Position numbers and translations under genes: made by a program. Positions 39,501 to 46,446 of a stretch of DNA of 64,000 nt are shown here, piece by piece. The DNA is from Trogon surrucura (lineage: Eukaryota > Chordata > Aves > Trogoniformes > Trogonidae): assembly GCA_020746105.1 (NCBI GenBank), contig CM036617.1, positions 204,745,971 to 204,809,970 of the forward strand. The letters run 5' to 3'. Position 1 is the first letter of the stretch. The number at the start of each line of letters is the position of its first letter. Under the pieces are notes generated by a model. That model saw only the letters and a program-made list of their open reading frames with translations. It was not told where the DNA came from and ran no database searches.

Positions 39501-40003
39501 AGCCAGGAAACAGAGATGTCTTTAACAAGCAATAACTACTTGCTTGCTACCAGGTAATGCAGTCATTACTGGAGAATAACTTTTAACTGAGCAACTGTTT
39601 CATCTCTGCAACTTTTGCATAATGCAAAAACTCTGCTGTTGGGTGGCAGATCGTATGAATCTGAAATACCGTGTTTCTGACAGCTTGTAAAATTTGTGTG
39701 TGAACTTTTCATCCTCACTTAAGCATTAGCCAAATACAAGCCCTCCGTAGAGCTTCCTCTAAAGAGTGCATCTCCTATGTACTGCCTGCAACTGTTCCTC
39801 CCAGCTGGTCTTCCCCTCCAGGGCAGAATCCTCCTTGCAGGCTTGGATGGGCGAGACTTGGTAACTTCATAGACCATGAGCCCTTAGTAAAAAAAAAAGA
39901 TAAGGTTTGTTTGGGGGGAGTTGTTTGCCTGTGCCTATTTAACCCTAAGCCTGCGTGATTGCTTCTTCTCGCTAACAGAGGCAGTAACGAAACTTCAATT
40001 TGA
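363..40003 (+). CDS. CELSR1: CELSR1, C-terminal part (24 exons, 5'-partial in window)
   Basis: This is a cadherin EGF LAG seven-pass G-type receptor, a planar-cell-polarity protein that forms homophilic bridges between neighbouring epithelial cells and works with Frizzled and Vangl. The 24 exons join in phase to 1205 codons plus TGA. Approximate residue positions, counted from the first visible codon: end of LamG2 and an EGF module 1-58, EGF 59-105, laminin-EGF 106-207, HRM 208-273, GAIN 274-618 with the GPS at about 600-608, 7TM 625-870, cytoplasmic tail 871-1205. Identity to CELSR1 rather than CELSR2 or CELSR3 rests on remembered mammalian tail motifs ([37 protein letters not shown]-like) and on the neighbouring TRMU gene. 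Every junction is GT-AG. The nine cadherin repeats and the N-terminus are outside the window. The alternatives CELSR2 and CELSR3 are unlikely. Confidence 0.95.
1254..1395 (+). CDS. CELSR1: CELSR1 exon: EGF-like module
   Basis: This exon has 142 nt, with acceptor ctccccag and donor gtaaga. It encodes the second half of one EGF (GYFGRDCVD) and a complete further one with six cysteines ([14 protein letters not shown], then [15 protein letters not shown]). These modules stand between the laminin-G domains and the HRM in the extracellular region. The intron after it (1396-3380) contains no repeat or gene that I recognise, only a TATATA-rich stretch near 3224-3250. Confidence 0.93.
3381..3501 (+). 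CDS. CELSR1: CELSR1 exon: start of laminin-type EGF
   Basis: This exon has 121 nt, with acceptor tcttttatag and donor gtaagc. It encodes [19 protein letters not shown] followed by the spaced cysteines of a laminin-EGF ([15 protein letters not shown]). The W-W-G-N-P-x-C-G-P-C motif is characteristic of the CELSR family. The next intron (3502-4698) shows no supportable feature. Confidence 0.94.
4699..4882 (+). CDS. CELSR1: CELSR1 exon: laminin-type EGF
   Basis: This exon has 184 nt and starts at phase 0. It encodes [20 protein letters not shown] and then [20 protein letters not shown], the classic C-x-C-x(5)-G-x-x-C-x-x-C laminin-EGF pattern. The acceptor is unusual, reading TTTTTCGAG with G at -3. 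It is still preferred because it joins the previous exon in frame and aligns with the mammalian K-E-N-Y-Y junction. The next CAG (4718-4720) would break the frame. The intron after it (4883-5701) contains a 13-G run. Confidence 0.92.
5146..5158. repeat. Homopolymer run of 13 G
   Basis: An uninterrupted run of 13 G followed by TGTGGAGGGAGAG, inside a CELSR1 intron. It is prone to length variation and sequencing error. Confidence 0.9.
5702..5803 (+). CDS. CELSR1: CELSR1 exon: hormone-receptor motif, first part
   Basis: This exon has 102 nt, with acceptor ttctttcag and donor gtaagt. It encodes [20 protein letters not shown] and then [11 protein letters not shown]. The paired tryptophans and cysteines begin the HRM (HormR) domain in front of the GAIN domain. 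The following intron (5804-7482) is AT-rich and holds no CR1 copy or gene that I can recognise. Confidence 0.94.
7483..7577 (+). CDS. CELSR1: CELSR1 exon: hormone-receptor motif, second part
   Basis: This exon has 95 nt, with acceptor cccttcag and donor gtaagc. It encodes [20 protein letters not shown], the W-x-P-P-E-x-F-N-C end of the HRM, and then [11 protein letters not shown]. The conserved Cys-Trp pair supports a folded domain. The short intron that follows is 7578-7857. Confidence 0.94.
7858..8067 (+). CDS. CELSR1: CELSR1 exon: GAIN subdomain A
   Basis: This exon has 210 nt and is phase 0 at both ends. It encodes 70 residues, including [20 protein letters not shown] and [16 protein letters not shown]. 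These are amphipathic helices typical of GAIN subdomain A, which lies outside the membrane between the HRM and the autoproteolysis site. The 2.6-kb intron after it (8068-10668) has a GC-rich patch at 8725-9250 (see findings), a short TG run near 8210-8232, and otherwise AT-rich unique DNA. Confidence 0.94.
10669..10852 (+). CDS. CELSR1: CELSR1 exon: GAIN domain
   Basis: This exon has 184 nt, with acceptor tttctcag and donor gtgagt. It encodes [20 protein letters not shown], then a helix containing [16 protein letters not shown], and the strand [10 protein letters not shown] that enters GAIN subdomain B. The intron after it (10853-12255) shows no recognisable feature. Confidence 0.94.
12256..12399 (+). 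CDS. CELSR1: CELSR1 exon: GAIN domain
   Basis: This exon has 144 nt, with acceptor cccctcag and donor gtaaaa. It encodes [19 protein letters not shown] and a segment ending [21 protein letters not shown] is a potential N-glycosylation sequon. The intron after it (12400-13591) opens with a CpG-rich stretch (12478-12690) and is then AT-rich and repeat-free as far as I can see. Confidence 0.93.
13592..13793 (+). CDS. CELSR1: CELSR1 exon: GAIN linker with basic cleavage-like site
   Basis: This exon has 202 nt. The acceptor is a tandem TAG/CAG, so the first codon (Ala) may be optional. The exon begins with a low-complexity Ser/Lys-rich linker ([17 protein letters not shown]), followed by the basic run [10 protein letters not shown]. 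It then returns to the well-conserved GAIN strands [19 protein letters not shown]. The intron after it (13794-14122) holds nothing else. Confidence 0.92.
14123..14290 (+). CDS. CELSR1: CELSR1 exon: GAIN subdomain B
   Basis: This exon has 168 nt, with acceptor ttctgcag and donor gtatgt. It encodes [20 protein letters not shown] and the strand [20 protein letters not shown] ending at WNHSI. The Cys followed by F-W-N is the first part of the GPS signature. N-H-S is a potential glycosylation sequon. The intron after it (14291-17171) contains a CR1 copy (15681-16198). Confidence 0.95.
15681..16198 (+). mobile_element. CR1 LINE fragment, sense, intron of CELSR1
   Basis: A 5'-truncated CR1 copy of about 520 bp. 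It carries the end of the reverse-transcriptase ORF (motifs [16 protein letters not shown] and [18 protein letters not shown]), broken by a frameshift near 15900. The frame continues as [18 protein letters not shown]. The 3' UTR is short and ends in three ATTCTATG-type units, the hallmark of avian CR1. Confidence 0.93.
17172..17298 (+). CDS. CELSR1: CELSR1 exon: GPS and tethered agonist
   Basis: This exon has 127 nt, with acceptor cctcacag and donor gtgagt. It encodes [18 protein letters not shown], then [19 protein letters not shown]. The C-x-C-x-H arrangement is the GPCR proteolysis site. Residues from T-S-F-A-V-L-M form the Stachel, or tethered agonist, in the family. The cleavage triad reads H-I-T, which fits the H-[LIM]-[ST] consensus. 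Whether the bird protein is actually cut is not shown by sequence. The 400-nt intron after it has no feature. Confidence 0.95.
17699..17899 (+). CDS. CELSR1: CELSR1 exon: TM1 and TM2
   Basis: This exon has 201 nt and is phase 0 at both ends. It encodes [19 protein letters not shown] and a long hydrophobic run (TM1), the intracellular loop [14 protein letters not shown], and TM2 ([20 protein letters not shown]). The R-S-N-L-H-S-I-H-K loop is strongly conserved in CELSR proteins. Confidence 0.96.
17900..22430 (+). other. CELSR1 intron between TM2 and TM3 exons
   Basis: This 4.5-kb intron runs from donor gtaaga to acceptor cttctgcag. It is mostly unique, moderately AT-rich DNA. I could not recognise any CR1 fragment, RNA gene or exon in it. 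The scattered open frames of 60-140 codons have no family motif and no splice support. Confidence 0.8.
22431..22605 (+). CDS. CELSR1: CELSR1 exon: TM3 and start of TM4
   Basis: This exon has 175 nt, with acceptor ccttctgcag and donor gtacct. It encodes [20 protein letters not shown] and [17 protein letters not shown] (TM3 and intracellular loop 2), then [14 protein letters not shown] (start of TM4). The G-W-G-I-P motif is typical of TM4 in adhesion GPCRs. The cysteine in FVCT is expected to pair with extracellular loop 2. Confidence 0.96.
23762..23840. repeat. 29-bp tandem repeat, about 2.7 copies
   Basis: The unit begins TCCCTGACATTTTTAGAAAT and ends CTAGACATA. Two full copies (23762-23790, 23791-23819) and 21 nt of a third are identical to one another. 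It is a small minisatellite in a CELSR1 intron. Confidence 0.95.
26440..28612 (+). mobile_element. Rearranged CR1 LINE, sense, intron of CELSR1
   Basis: A copy of about 2.2 kb. It has a 5' part with an endonuclease-like region (26760-27450, with stops) and then a junction into the reverse transcriptase at [19 protein letters not shown]. The stretch that should hold the catalytic F/Y-x-D-D motif is missing near 27725-27775. The C-terminal RT region ([18 protein letters not shown]) and the 3' end follow. The left boundary is approximate. The copy is dead, with several frameshifts and stops. Confidence 0.85.
29386..29498 (+). CDS. CELSR1: CELSR1 exon: end of TM4, ECL2 and TM5
   Basis: This exon has 113 nt, with acceptor gtgacccag and donor gtaagt. 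It encodes [19 protein letters not shown], whose Cys-Trp is the conserved extracellular loop 2 pair. TM5 begins with [16 protein letters not shown]. The intron after it (29499-30827) has only a weak CR1-like patch near 30056-30130. Confidence 0.95.
30056..30130 (+). mobile_element. Possible old CR1 scrap
   Basis: A short stretch can be read as [19 protein letters not shown], which resembles the CR1 reverse-transcriptase motif [14 protein letters not shown]. The flanks show no further resemblance. Chance similarity is possible. Confidence 0.4.
30828..30907 (+). CDS. CELSR1: CELSR1 exon: end of TM5 and ICL3
   Basis: This exon has 80 nt, with acceptor tctctttcag and donor gtaagt. It encodes [20 protein letters not shown] and FEKTGV, which finish TM5 and form the basic third intracellular loop. 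The intron after it (30908-32144) shows homopolymer C and T runs near 31492-31510 and nothing else. Confidence 0.94.
32145..32271 (+). CDS. CELSR1: CELSR1 exon: TM6 and most of TM7
   Basis: This exon has 127 nt, with acceptor gcttgacag and donor gtaagt. It encodes [20 protein letters not shown] (TM6, with the conserved T-W-L-L-G toggle region) and [12 protein letters not shown] (TM7). The intron after it (32272-34140) contains a short antisense CR1 tail (32798-32850). Confidence 0.96.
32798..32850 (-). mobile_element. Short CR1 3' tail, antisense
   Basis: About 53 bp reading TCATAGAATCACAGG and then GGAAGGGACCTC, the inverted 3' terminus of a CR1. No ORF part remains. Confidence 0.7.
34141..34266 (+). 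CDS. CELSR1: CELSR1 exon: end of TM7 and start of tail
   Basis: This exon has 126 nt, with acceptor aatgatccag and donor gtaagg. It encodes [20 protein letters not shown], the TM7/helix-8 junction typical of adhesion GPCRs. It continues with a short basic tail ending TATRATLLT. The acceptor has a weak pyrimidine tract, but the phase and the homology are clear. Confidence 0.94.
34582..34718 (+). CDS. CELSR1: CELSR1 exon: cytoplasmic tail, alternative 3' end
   Basis: This exon has 137 nt when the distal donor (gtaatc after 34718) is used. It encodes [17 protein letters not shown] and [12 protein letters not shown], followed by [15 protein letters not shown] second in-frame donor, AG|gtcagc after 34676, would drop the last 14 residues and join VR directly to DEAAHKL. 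That shorter form matches the mammalian tail as I remember it. Which form dominates cannot be read from DNA. Confidence 0.9.
35238..35341 (+). CDS. CELSR1: CELSR1 exon: cytoplasmic tail
   Basis: This exon has 104 nt, with acceptor gctcccaaag (pyrimidine-rich tract upstream) and donor gtaaga. It encodes [20 protein letters not shown] and [14 protein letters not shown]. It is a poorly conserved, probably disordered linker in the tail. The assignment rests on phase, on the splice sites and on its place before the conserved HDSDSDSE exon. The intron after it (35342-36162) holds nothing recognised. Confidence 0.85.
36163..36330 (+). CDS. CELSR1: CELSR1 exon: acidic serine-rich tail segment
   Basis: This exon has 168 nt, with acceptor ttatttgtag and donor gtactc. 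It encodes [19 protein letters not shown] and [18 protein letters not shown], then PLHSTPK. The S-D/E repeats are casein-kinase-2-like sites. This is one of the best conserved parts of the CELSR1 tail. The intron after it (36331-37237) shows no feature. Confidence 0.95.
37238..37480 (+). CDS. CELSR1: CELSR1 exon: cytoplasmic tail
   Basis: This exon has 243 nt, with acceptor gcgttgcag and donor gtagtg. It encodes [20 protein letters not shown], the conserved [16 protein letters not shown], a Gln/Glu/Asn-rich stretch, and ends QQPEQRK. The segment is hydrophilic and probably disordered. The 306-nt intron after it holds nothing else. Confidence 0.94.
37787..38051 (+). CDS. CELSR1: CELSR1 exon: cytoplasmic tail, penultimate
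   Basis: This exon has 265 nt, with acceptor ctgtaacag and donor GA|gtaagt. It encodes [40 protein letters not shown], and later [15 protein letters not shown] and TSDSE. If the donor is not used, the frame reads GAG TAA, so the protein would stop exactly at the intron boundary. The 1.9-kb intron after it (38052-39978) shows no recognised feature. Confidence 0.95.
39979..40003 (+). CDS. CELSR1: CELSR1 terminal coding exon, C-terminal PDZ-ligand-like ETSI
   Basis: Only 25 nt of this exon are coding, after the acceptor cgctaacag. It completes Glu and adds GSNETSI before TGA. The last four residues, E-T-S-I, fit a class I PDZ ligand ([ST]-x-hydrophobic). The call rests on phase compatibility with the previous donor, on a usable acceptor, and on the long 3' UTR that follows. 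There is no homology support because the peptide is so short. An alternative is that the message ends by reading through the previous donor. Confidence 0.7.
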
Positions 40004-42165
40004 ACCATCAGGAAACTGTGATCGCTGCTGCGCTGTTGTGGACTCCTTGCCGCGGGGTCGCCGCCTCCCTGCCCCGGACTTCATCGGAGTGGCCACGTCG
40101 CGAGGAGGACGAGGTGGGCATCGATCCCCACATGGTTTCCCGTGATGGCAGACTCCTGAGTGCTCGCGGCGGAGACACGGTGCCCGGACGCACCCGCGCT
40201 AAGGCTGCCGTGTGGTGCGCTCTGCACAGCACGAACCCGTGCCAAAACACATGGAAATGGCCACAGGGATGCACTGCGAGGGACAGACACCTGCTCGCAG
40301 TGCAGACAGTGCTGCAGGGGTTGGTTGTTACTGGGGAGTACCAAGGACCTACATTAAGTCAACCCATCAGCCTTAAGACAAGCACCAGGAGACATCTCTT
40401 GTGGAGTTTTGTCCGGCTACAGTGTGAACACTTCAGCTTGCTGGGCTCTGGGGAAGAATATCCCAACAAGTGTCCTTTTGTTTCTATGCCAGCATCTCTA
40501 TCCACTCCCCTATGGACAAATCGTCTTAAGAAAAAAAATAAAAATCCTTTATATATATATAAAAAGTGTAGATACTTTTATATATTTTGTATGGTGTTGC
40601 TAAAGAAAAAATCCTTTGTATATTTTACATTTATACTGATCTTAATTTGATAATAGGAAATTGATTAAAAGAGGTTTTGATATTTTTTATATGAACATTG
40701 CACAATTTTACTTGAATTTGGCGTTTGATAAAGTAACCGAGGTTTGCATGGAAGCCACCTTAAGATGCAGTGCAGTTTTCAAAGTAAACCATAAAGATCA
40801 CATTGAAATCCGTGACTATCATTTATAAGTTTTGTTGACAGATTTTGAAACACTCTAAGGACACAGTATGGTTTTTTCATAACCTCTTCTAAAACCCACA
40901 AAAATGTTTTGTTTTGTCATTTTTTTGGTGTTTTGAGCTCTTCTCTCAAGTGCATTGAAAAGTTCAGCAACTGAACTTCAGTACTAAAAATACACCATAT
41001 CTTCGTCTTAAGCTTTCTAGATGAAGTCAAATCAATATTTCCCTTATCAGGAACTAGAAAACAAGTGGTGTCATTGTATGGTAGGTTTTGTCTTTGGTCT
41101 AGCTCTGCAACAAACCAGTGCCCTGCGTGTCCCAAGAAGAGGGCCCTCCTCCCATGGGGCAAGTTCTGCCTCAGGCACAGTATTTTGTTTTACTGTTAAT
41201 TTCTTTCCCCCTGGCGTCAACACATTGCTTAACAGAGCAGAAGAATGCGTCTTTAAGGATGTCCAGGTTTTGCCACCCAGCCCTGGCCTTCTTGATGTTT
41301 CATGTCTCCAACAAAATATGCAGGTTTTGCAAGTCTAGGATAGTTAAGCGTGGCCTGTCCACCATCTTCACCTTCCTGCAGTGTTTACAAGAGAAGGAAG
41401 AATAAGATGTGAAGAAGTTTGCATCCAATAGCGTGGGGCAGAGCTCTGCTGGTCCTTCCCCATGGCAGAAATACGCAACCCAAAGGGTGGCCGTGACCTA
41501 CTCCCACCACCAAGGCTCTCTGGAGCTCCTAGCTTGACATAACAGCCCTTTGGGGAAAATATTGGCTTTCATTCGTGTAACTGTTTGTGTGAAAGGGAAA
41601 AAACAAACACACAAAAAAACCAGCAGAAAATCAGGCTGAATAAAATACAGGAGTTGAGGGGAAAAAATGAGATAACGTATCGTAATCTTAGTTTCATTAT
41701 ATTCCTGTGCATTCTCGAACGTATCGAGGAGGCCTTTGGAAGGGGAGAAGGAGGAAGGATGCTGTTCCTTTAGAAAATATGCAACATACTGTGTGACATT
41801 TTCTGACTGAAAAAAAGTTTTGAATGTTTTAAGGGTCTGACACTTGGCTGTGTGCTCAGGCATTGTGTATAATCCACACTAGTTGTTTTTACATCTGTGT
41901 ATGTATATTTTGTCCCAGTGAGATGTAGGTAGTTTTTATTTTGATCAGAATTGTTGCAGTAAACGAGGGTCAGTTGTATTAATGACAAAAAAAATTAAAA
42001 CCTATTTTTATGACTTTTTAAAAGCTTTATGGCAGATTAGACACTGGAGGTTTTGTGTTTGTTTTTTTTTTAACAAATGTATATTTATTAATGTGCAGAA
42101 CACTGGAATTGCAGCACAGATGAAAGGAGAATTTACAATAAATTAAGAAAACTTTTTTTTGAATT
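40004..42165 (+). other. CELSR1: CELSR1 3' untranslated region
   Basis: This run of about 2.1 kb follows the TGA. Its first 240 nt are strikingly CpG-rich, and the rest is AT-rich. Poly(A) signals appear at 40536, 41639-41644 (AATAAA), 41994-41999 (ATTAAA) and 42137-42142 (AATAAA). The last is followed within 40 nt by a TG-rich element and is the most likely distal end. The open frames here overlap one another and lack any motif. Confidence 0.7.
42137..42142 (+). promoter_or_regulatory. Distal poly(A) signal AATAAA of CELSR1
   Basis: A canonical hexamer with a downstream T/TG-rich stretch (gtattcttcttctgtggtttg, 42166-42186). A CR1 element begins about 75 nt further on, which agrees with the transcript ending here. 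Shorter transcripts could use 41639 or 41994. Confidence 0.6.
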
Positions 42166-42214
42166 TGTATTCTTCTTCTGTGGTTTGTTTCAAGTGCAGT
42201 ACAGATGCTGAGGG

Positions 42215-43080
42215 TCACAGAATCACAGAATTATTGAGGCTGGAAAAGACCTCTGAGATCATCAAGTCCAGCCTATGACCCAACCCCACCACATGGGCCA
42301 GACCACGGCACTAAGTGCCACATCCAGCCTCTGCTTAAACCCCTCCAGGGACGGTGACTCCCCCCCTTCCCTGGGCAGTGCATCCCAGTGCCTGAGCACC
42401 CTCTCCGTGAGGAAGGGCTGCCTGAGATCCAACCTGAACCTCCCCTGACGCAGTTTCAGGCCGTGCCCTCTCCTCCTGTCACTGGTTGCCCAGGAGAAGA
42501 GCCCGACCCCCACCTGACTGCACCCTCCCTGCAGGGAGTTGTAGAGAGTGAGAAGGTCCCCCCTGAGTCTCCTGTTCTTCAGGCTAAACACCCCCAGCTC
42601 CCTCAGCCTCTCCCCACAGGACTTTCCCTCCAGTCCCTTCCCCAGCCTCCTTGCTCTCCTCTGGACCCGCTCCAGCCCCTCAGTGTCTTTCTTGCAGTGA
42701 GGGGCCCAGCCCTGCACACAGGGCTCGAGGGGAGGCCTCCCCAGGTTGCCAACCAGCACTCCCAGGTCCCTCACTGCTGGGCAGCTCTCCAGCCACTCCT
42801 CCCCCCAACTGGTAGCGCTGCAGGGGGTTGTTGTGGCCAAAGTGTAGGACCCCACACTTGGTCTTGTTAAACTTCATATTGCTGGCCTCAGTCCATCGAC
42901 CCAGACTGCCCAGGTCCCTCTGCAGTGCCTTCCTACTCTCTGCAGATTGACACTGCCCCCCTAGCTTGGTGTCATCTGTGAACTTAATAAGGGAAGACTC
43001 AGTCCCCTCCTCCAAGTCGTCAATAAGGATATTGAATAGGACTCGGCCCAGTACTGATCCTAACTGGTCCAAACAGCATT
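42215..43080 (-). mobile_element. CR1 LINE, antisense, just downstream of CELSR1
   Basis: About 870 bp on the minus strand. It carries the C-terminal half of the reverse transcriptase, including the F-T-D-D active-site motif and [11 protein letters not shown], through [20 protein letters not shown] and [14 protein letters not shown]. It ends in a CR1 tail (TCACAGAATCACAG). The frame is broken between the two open parts near 42700-42850. The copy is truncated at its 5' end near 43080. Confidence 0.92.
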
Positions 43081-43143
43081 TCTGATCCTAACTGATCCCA
43101 TTTCTGATATCAGTACACATCTTAACTGGTCCAAACAGCATTT
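43061..43143. repeat. 21-bp direct repeat at the truncated end of a CR1
   Basis: The sequence TAACTGGTCCAAACAGCATT plus one T occurs at 43061-43081 and again at 43123-43143, with 41 nt between. It flanks the 5' truncation point of the 42215-43080 CR1. The intervening bases also contain a degenerate partial copy (CTAACTGATCCCATTTCTGAT). Confidence 0.85.
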
Positions 43144-46100
43144 CCCGGGGTTTAGAAAGCAGCAGGAGAGGACACCCATCGCGCTGCTTCCTGAGGGACA
43201 CTTCCAGCCCCTGGTGGTGTCTCACAGGGATTTGCTCCAGGCAGACACACACAATCCCCCTTCCAGCCCACCGCCCTCGTCTGGCACAGGGTGCCACCAC
43301 GCCCCTTGTGTTTCAGTCCAAACCTGCGGCTTTTCTCACACCTGGGAAACACTCCGTGGAAGAAACACACCCTCTGCTAACTCAGAGCAAAGCAGACTGC
43401 CAGGAAAGCACTGGGTTTAGAAAAAGGAGGTTGGAGAGCGCAGTCCACGAAAGCCTGCAATGAGAAGGACCTCTCCAGACTTTTTTGGCTACATTCTTGG
43501 CTTTCTGAAGTCAACTGAGGCCAAGCCATGTTCTCGCTCAATCTGTGCTTTTCAGGCTGTTGTGAAAGTCTTTGCTCATATATTTCATGAGGCACAGCAG
43601 TGGCCTGCACGCATCTGCCAGCTTTCTGGAAATAAAAGTACTTCTCAGTATCATCTGACCAGCTTTTCCATAAATGTTTCTAACCATTAGGCAATAAACT
43701 GGGAAGGTGTGAAGTCAGGAGGAGAGAGCCTGGTTACTGTCATGATTTAAGGGCAAAATCAAAGACAGGATCTTCAATTTGCAAACAGCTCTGCCACAGC
43801 TTTCCATTAAACAAACTGAAGAAATTAGCCCAAAGGGAAGCTATTCTGAATTTTATTGTACGAGTTCATTTTTTGGTGGAACACTAATCCTTGCGTTTGT
43901 TCTCCAGTATTAGTTCACTGCACTGTGGAAAAGTATAAATAAGTCTCAAGCTTTCACATAAGCAGGATAGTTATGGGACAGACCTGCCTGTGAACCTGTC
44001 TCCAGTAATGACCAGCAGCAGATGTTTAGGAAAAGAGGATTATCGGCCACATGTTACACAAGGTGGCCCCAGCAGGGCTCACAGCCCCCAGCATGCTGCA
44101 GCTCAGGGCTCCCCAGAGAGAGGGACAGTCCTTTCCTCCAGCAGCCCATTTTTTCCTCCTGTTTTTCTCTTGTGTTTTGGACCCACATAAACAACTGATC
44201 TGTACTGGGTTGCCCAATTCGGTAACAAGTAGCAAGAAAAAAAACTCTTACAGCTTCGTTCATGTCCCCTGTGATGGACACCTTTGGTGCCTGCACCATA
44301 AGAGGCAGTGAGCAATCATTTCTCAGTCACTGTCTCCAGGTCATAGAGGAAGACAGGCACCATCCTAGAGCACTTGGGTTGTTCCTTTCCACCTGGACAG
44401 ATCAGATGTCTGTAACTGTTCTCTGCGCAAAAAACACTGCTGTACTTTTTAGCTTCCCTTTATCCTGCCCTTCCTCAACCCAGGTCTAATGTAGCCTTTC
44501 TGGAGATGACAGAGAGGGAGGAAACCAGAGCAGCCCACAAAATGCAAGCAGTGTGCCTACCAACCACCAAAAAAGGAGAAATAACAATTTAAAAGTATCT
44601 CCATTTCATTCCATTTTGCTTTTTCCTGTCCTGATCTTTACAATGACATTTGACCTAAGCAAATTGTAAGGAAAAAAGACTTCAGAAGTGATGGACCAGT
44701 GGCAGCATCATGGCATGGTAAGGCTGCAGTAACATAAGAGATCACAGCTGCTCCAACAACTCAGAGTCAAATATACCTGGGGGTTTGTCTAACACTGTCC
44801 TAAAAATTCTAATGACAATTGCAGTACATCTGCCAATAGCCTTAATAGCCACTTCTCAGAATGACGAGTTAGTTTGTCCATATCCTTATATCATGCTTAG
44901 ACAAGCAGCTTGCTCAGCTGCAGAGGCTTCTCCTGCTGAGGTCTAGGGGTGGTTGGAGAAGGGAGATTCCCAGCAGGCCTGGTGAGATATTATTGCGTTC
45001 ACATCGAAATCGCCTGCAGCACTAGGGCCAGCCTGGGATGCGTTTGGGCCCCACAGCCACTTCTGCAGAGCTTCTGCCTTGCATTTATGCTCCCATTTAC
45101 ACACATGCAACTCACTTTTCCTACCTGTAAGGAGTAACTTCCACTAGACTCATTTTCCATTTTAGTCTCTTGATTTTTGGATCCATCCTCCCATCTCTCA
45201 TACTCATTTTTGATTTTAGTCCTGGCTGTGGAGATGCCTGGAGTCCTTTGGCAGAATCTACAGCCTTTACAAGCTACCTTTTACTTCATGATTCAAACCA
45301 TGAATGAAATAATTAAATAAAACTAAGCCTAAGAGGTCTTTTGTAAAATTTTCCTTCTTGTCAAGCAAGATTTGCACCTACCACATATCGATTAACATCA
45401 ATCCACACTGACTGCTTTCTGCACGTGAGAATACAGCTTGGGACAGTATCAAACAGAAAGCTCTGCCCTGGGCTCATGTCTCCTGTTCTTGGTCAGACAT
45501 CTGTTGCTGCCATCCCTCTGCTCAAAGAGCACTCTAGGTAGGGTATCCACTCCGAACTCAAATATTGCATAATTTTCTTTTTATGAAGGGAGGCCCAGAC
45601 CAAAGTGTCTCCGAACCAGTGCTTCATGAAGGCAACTGAGGCTGCTGCGAGACCCAAGCCTCTGTGTTGGGTCAGGAGACACCACAGAGGTGGAGCAGGG
45701 CAGGGCTGTCCCTTATGGAGAGGACTGTGCTTAGGTTGAGAGGTGTTCTGCATCTCTGACAGCTACCGTGTGTCCCAGGGCCATCCTTGGCCGAAACATG
45801 GGACCACTCCCCGCCCAGTACGGCCTAAGACTTCTGAAGCTCTTCCTGACCTTTCCAAAGCCATCATTTTACATCAGATCCATTCACGACACAGAAATGA
45901 ACTCAGGGCCCTATCTTTCCAGATGCTGCCACTGTCTTTTGTTAAAATAGTTGCAGTGCATCCAGTTGGGTGGTTTCCAGTATTTCTTTCTTACAAGCTG
46001 GGTTTTTCTCCTCCAACAAACATAACAGCTTGCAAGAACACCAACCCCTCAGGCTGACATGTAGGAAAACCTCTTGGTTTTGATCATTTGATGGCAGCTC

Positions 46101-46310
46101 TTTGGAAATCCATCTTGAATTATCTTGTTAGTATGTTAAGCCCATATCACACTTTCCAAATGAAGAATATAGGGTTGAGGCTGTGTTTTTCTTAGTCATT
46201 TGCATGCTCGAGGAAACAATGAGTATGTGAAGTCCCGTGCACATATAAACAGGGCAACTGAAGCAGCGGGTCCTTGTGTACGACATTTTTAAATGCACTG
46301 AAAGTATTTA
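43144..46310. other. Intergenic DNA, no feature seen
   Basis: About 3.2 kb of unique sequence between two CR1 copies. The short open frames overlap on both strands and show no protein motif. No RNA gene was recognised. Confidence 0.7.
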
Positions 46311-46446
46311 GAATCATAGAATCATAGAACAATTCAGGCTGGAAAAGACCCTTGGGATCATCGAGTCCAACCATTAACCCTACACTACAAGTTCACCTCT
46401 AAACCATATCACCCAACACCACATCTGAGCGACACTTAAACATATT
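46311..46446 (-). mobile_element. CR1 3' end, antisense
   Basis: A fragment of about 136 bp with GAATCATAGAATCATAGAAC and then GGCTGGAAAAGACCC. Its reverse complement is nearly identical to the 3' end of the copy at 15681-16198, so both belong to one subfamily. Confidence 0.9.

Noticed and set aside
40000-40650. 216-codon open frame after the CELSR1 stop
   Set aside because: It starts at a TTG in a different frame within the CpG-rich 3' UTR, has no motif, and ends in AT-rich low-complexity sequence. It is explained by GC content.
42837-43080. The minus-strand reverse-transcriptase frame as a functional gene
   Set aside because: 5' truncated and frameshifted CR1. It retains only part of the RT domain.
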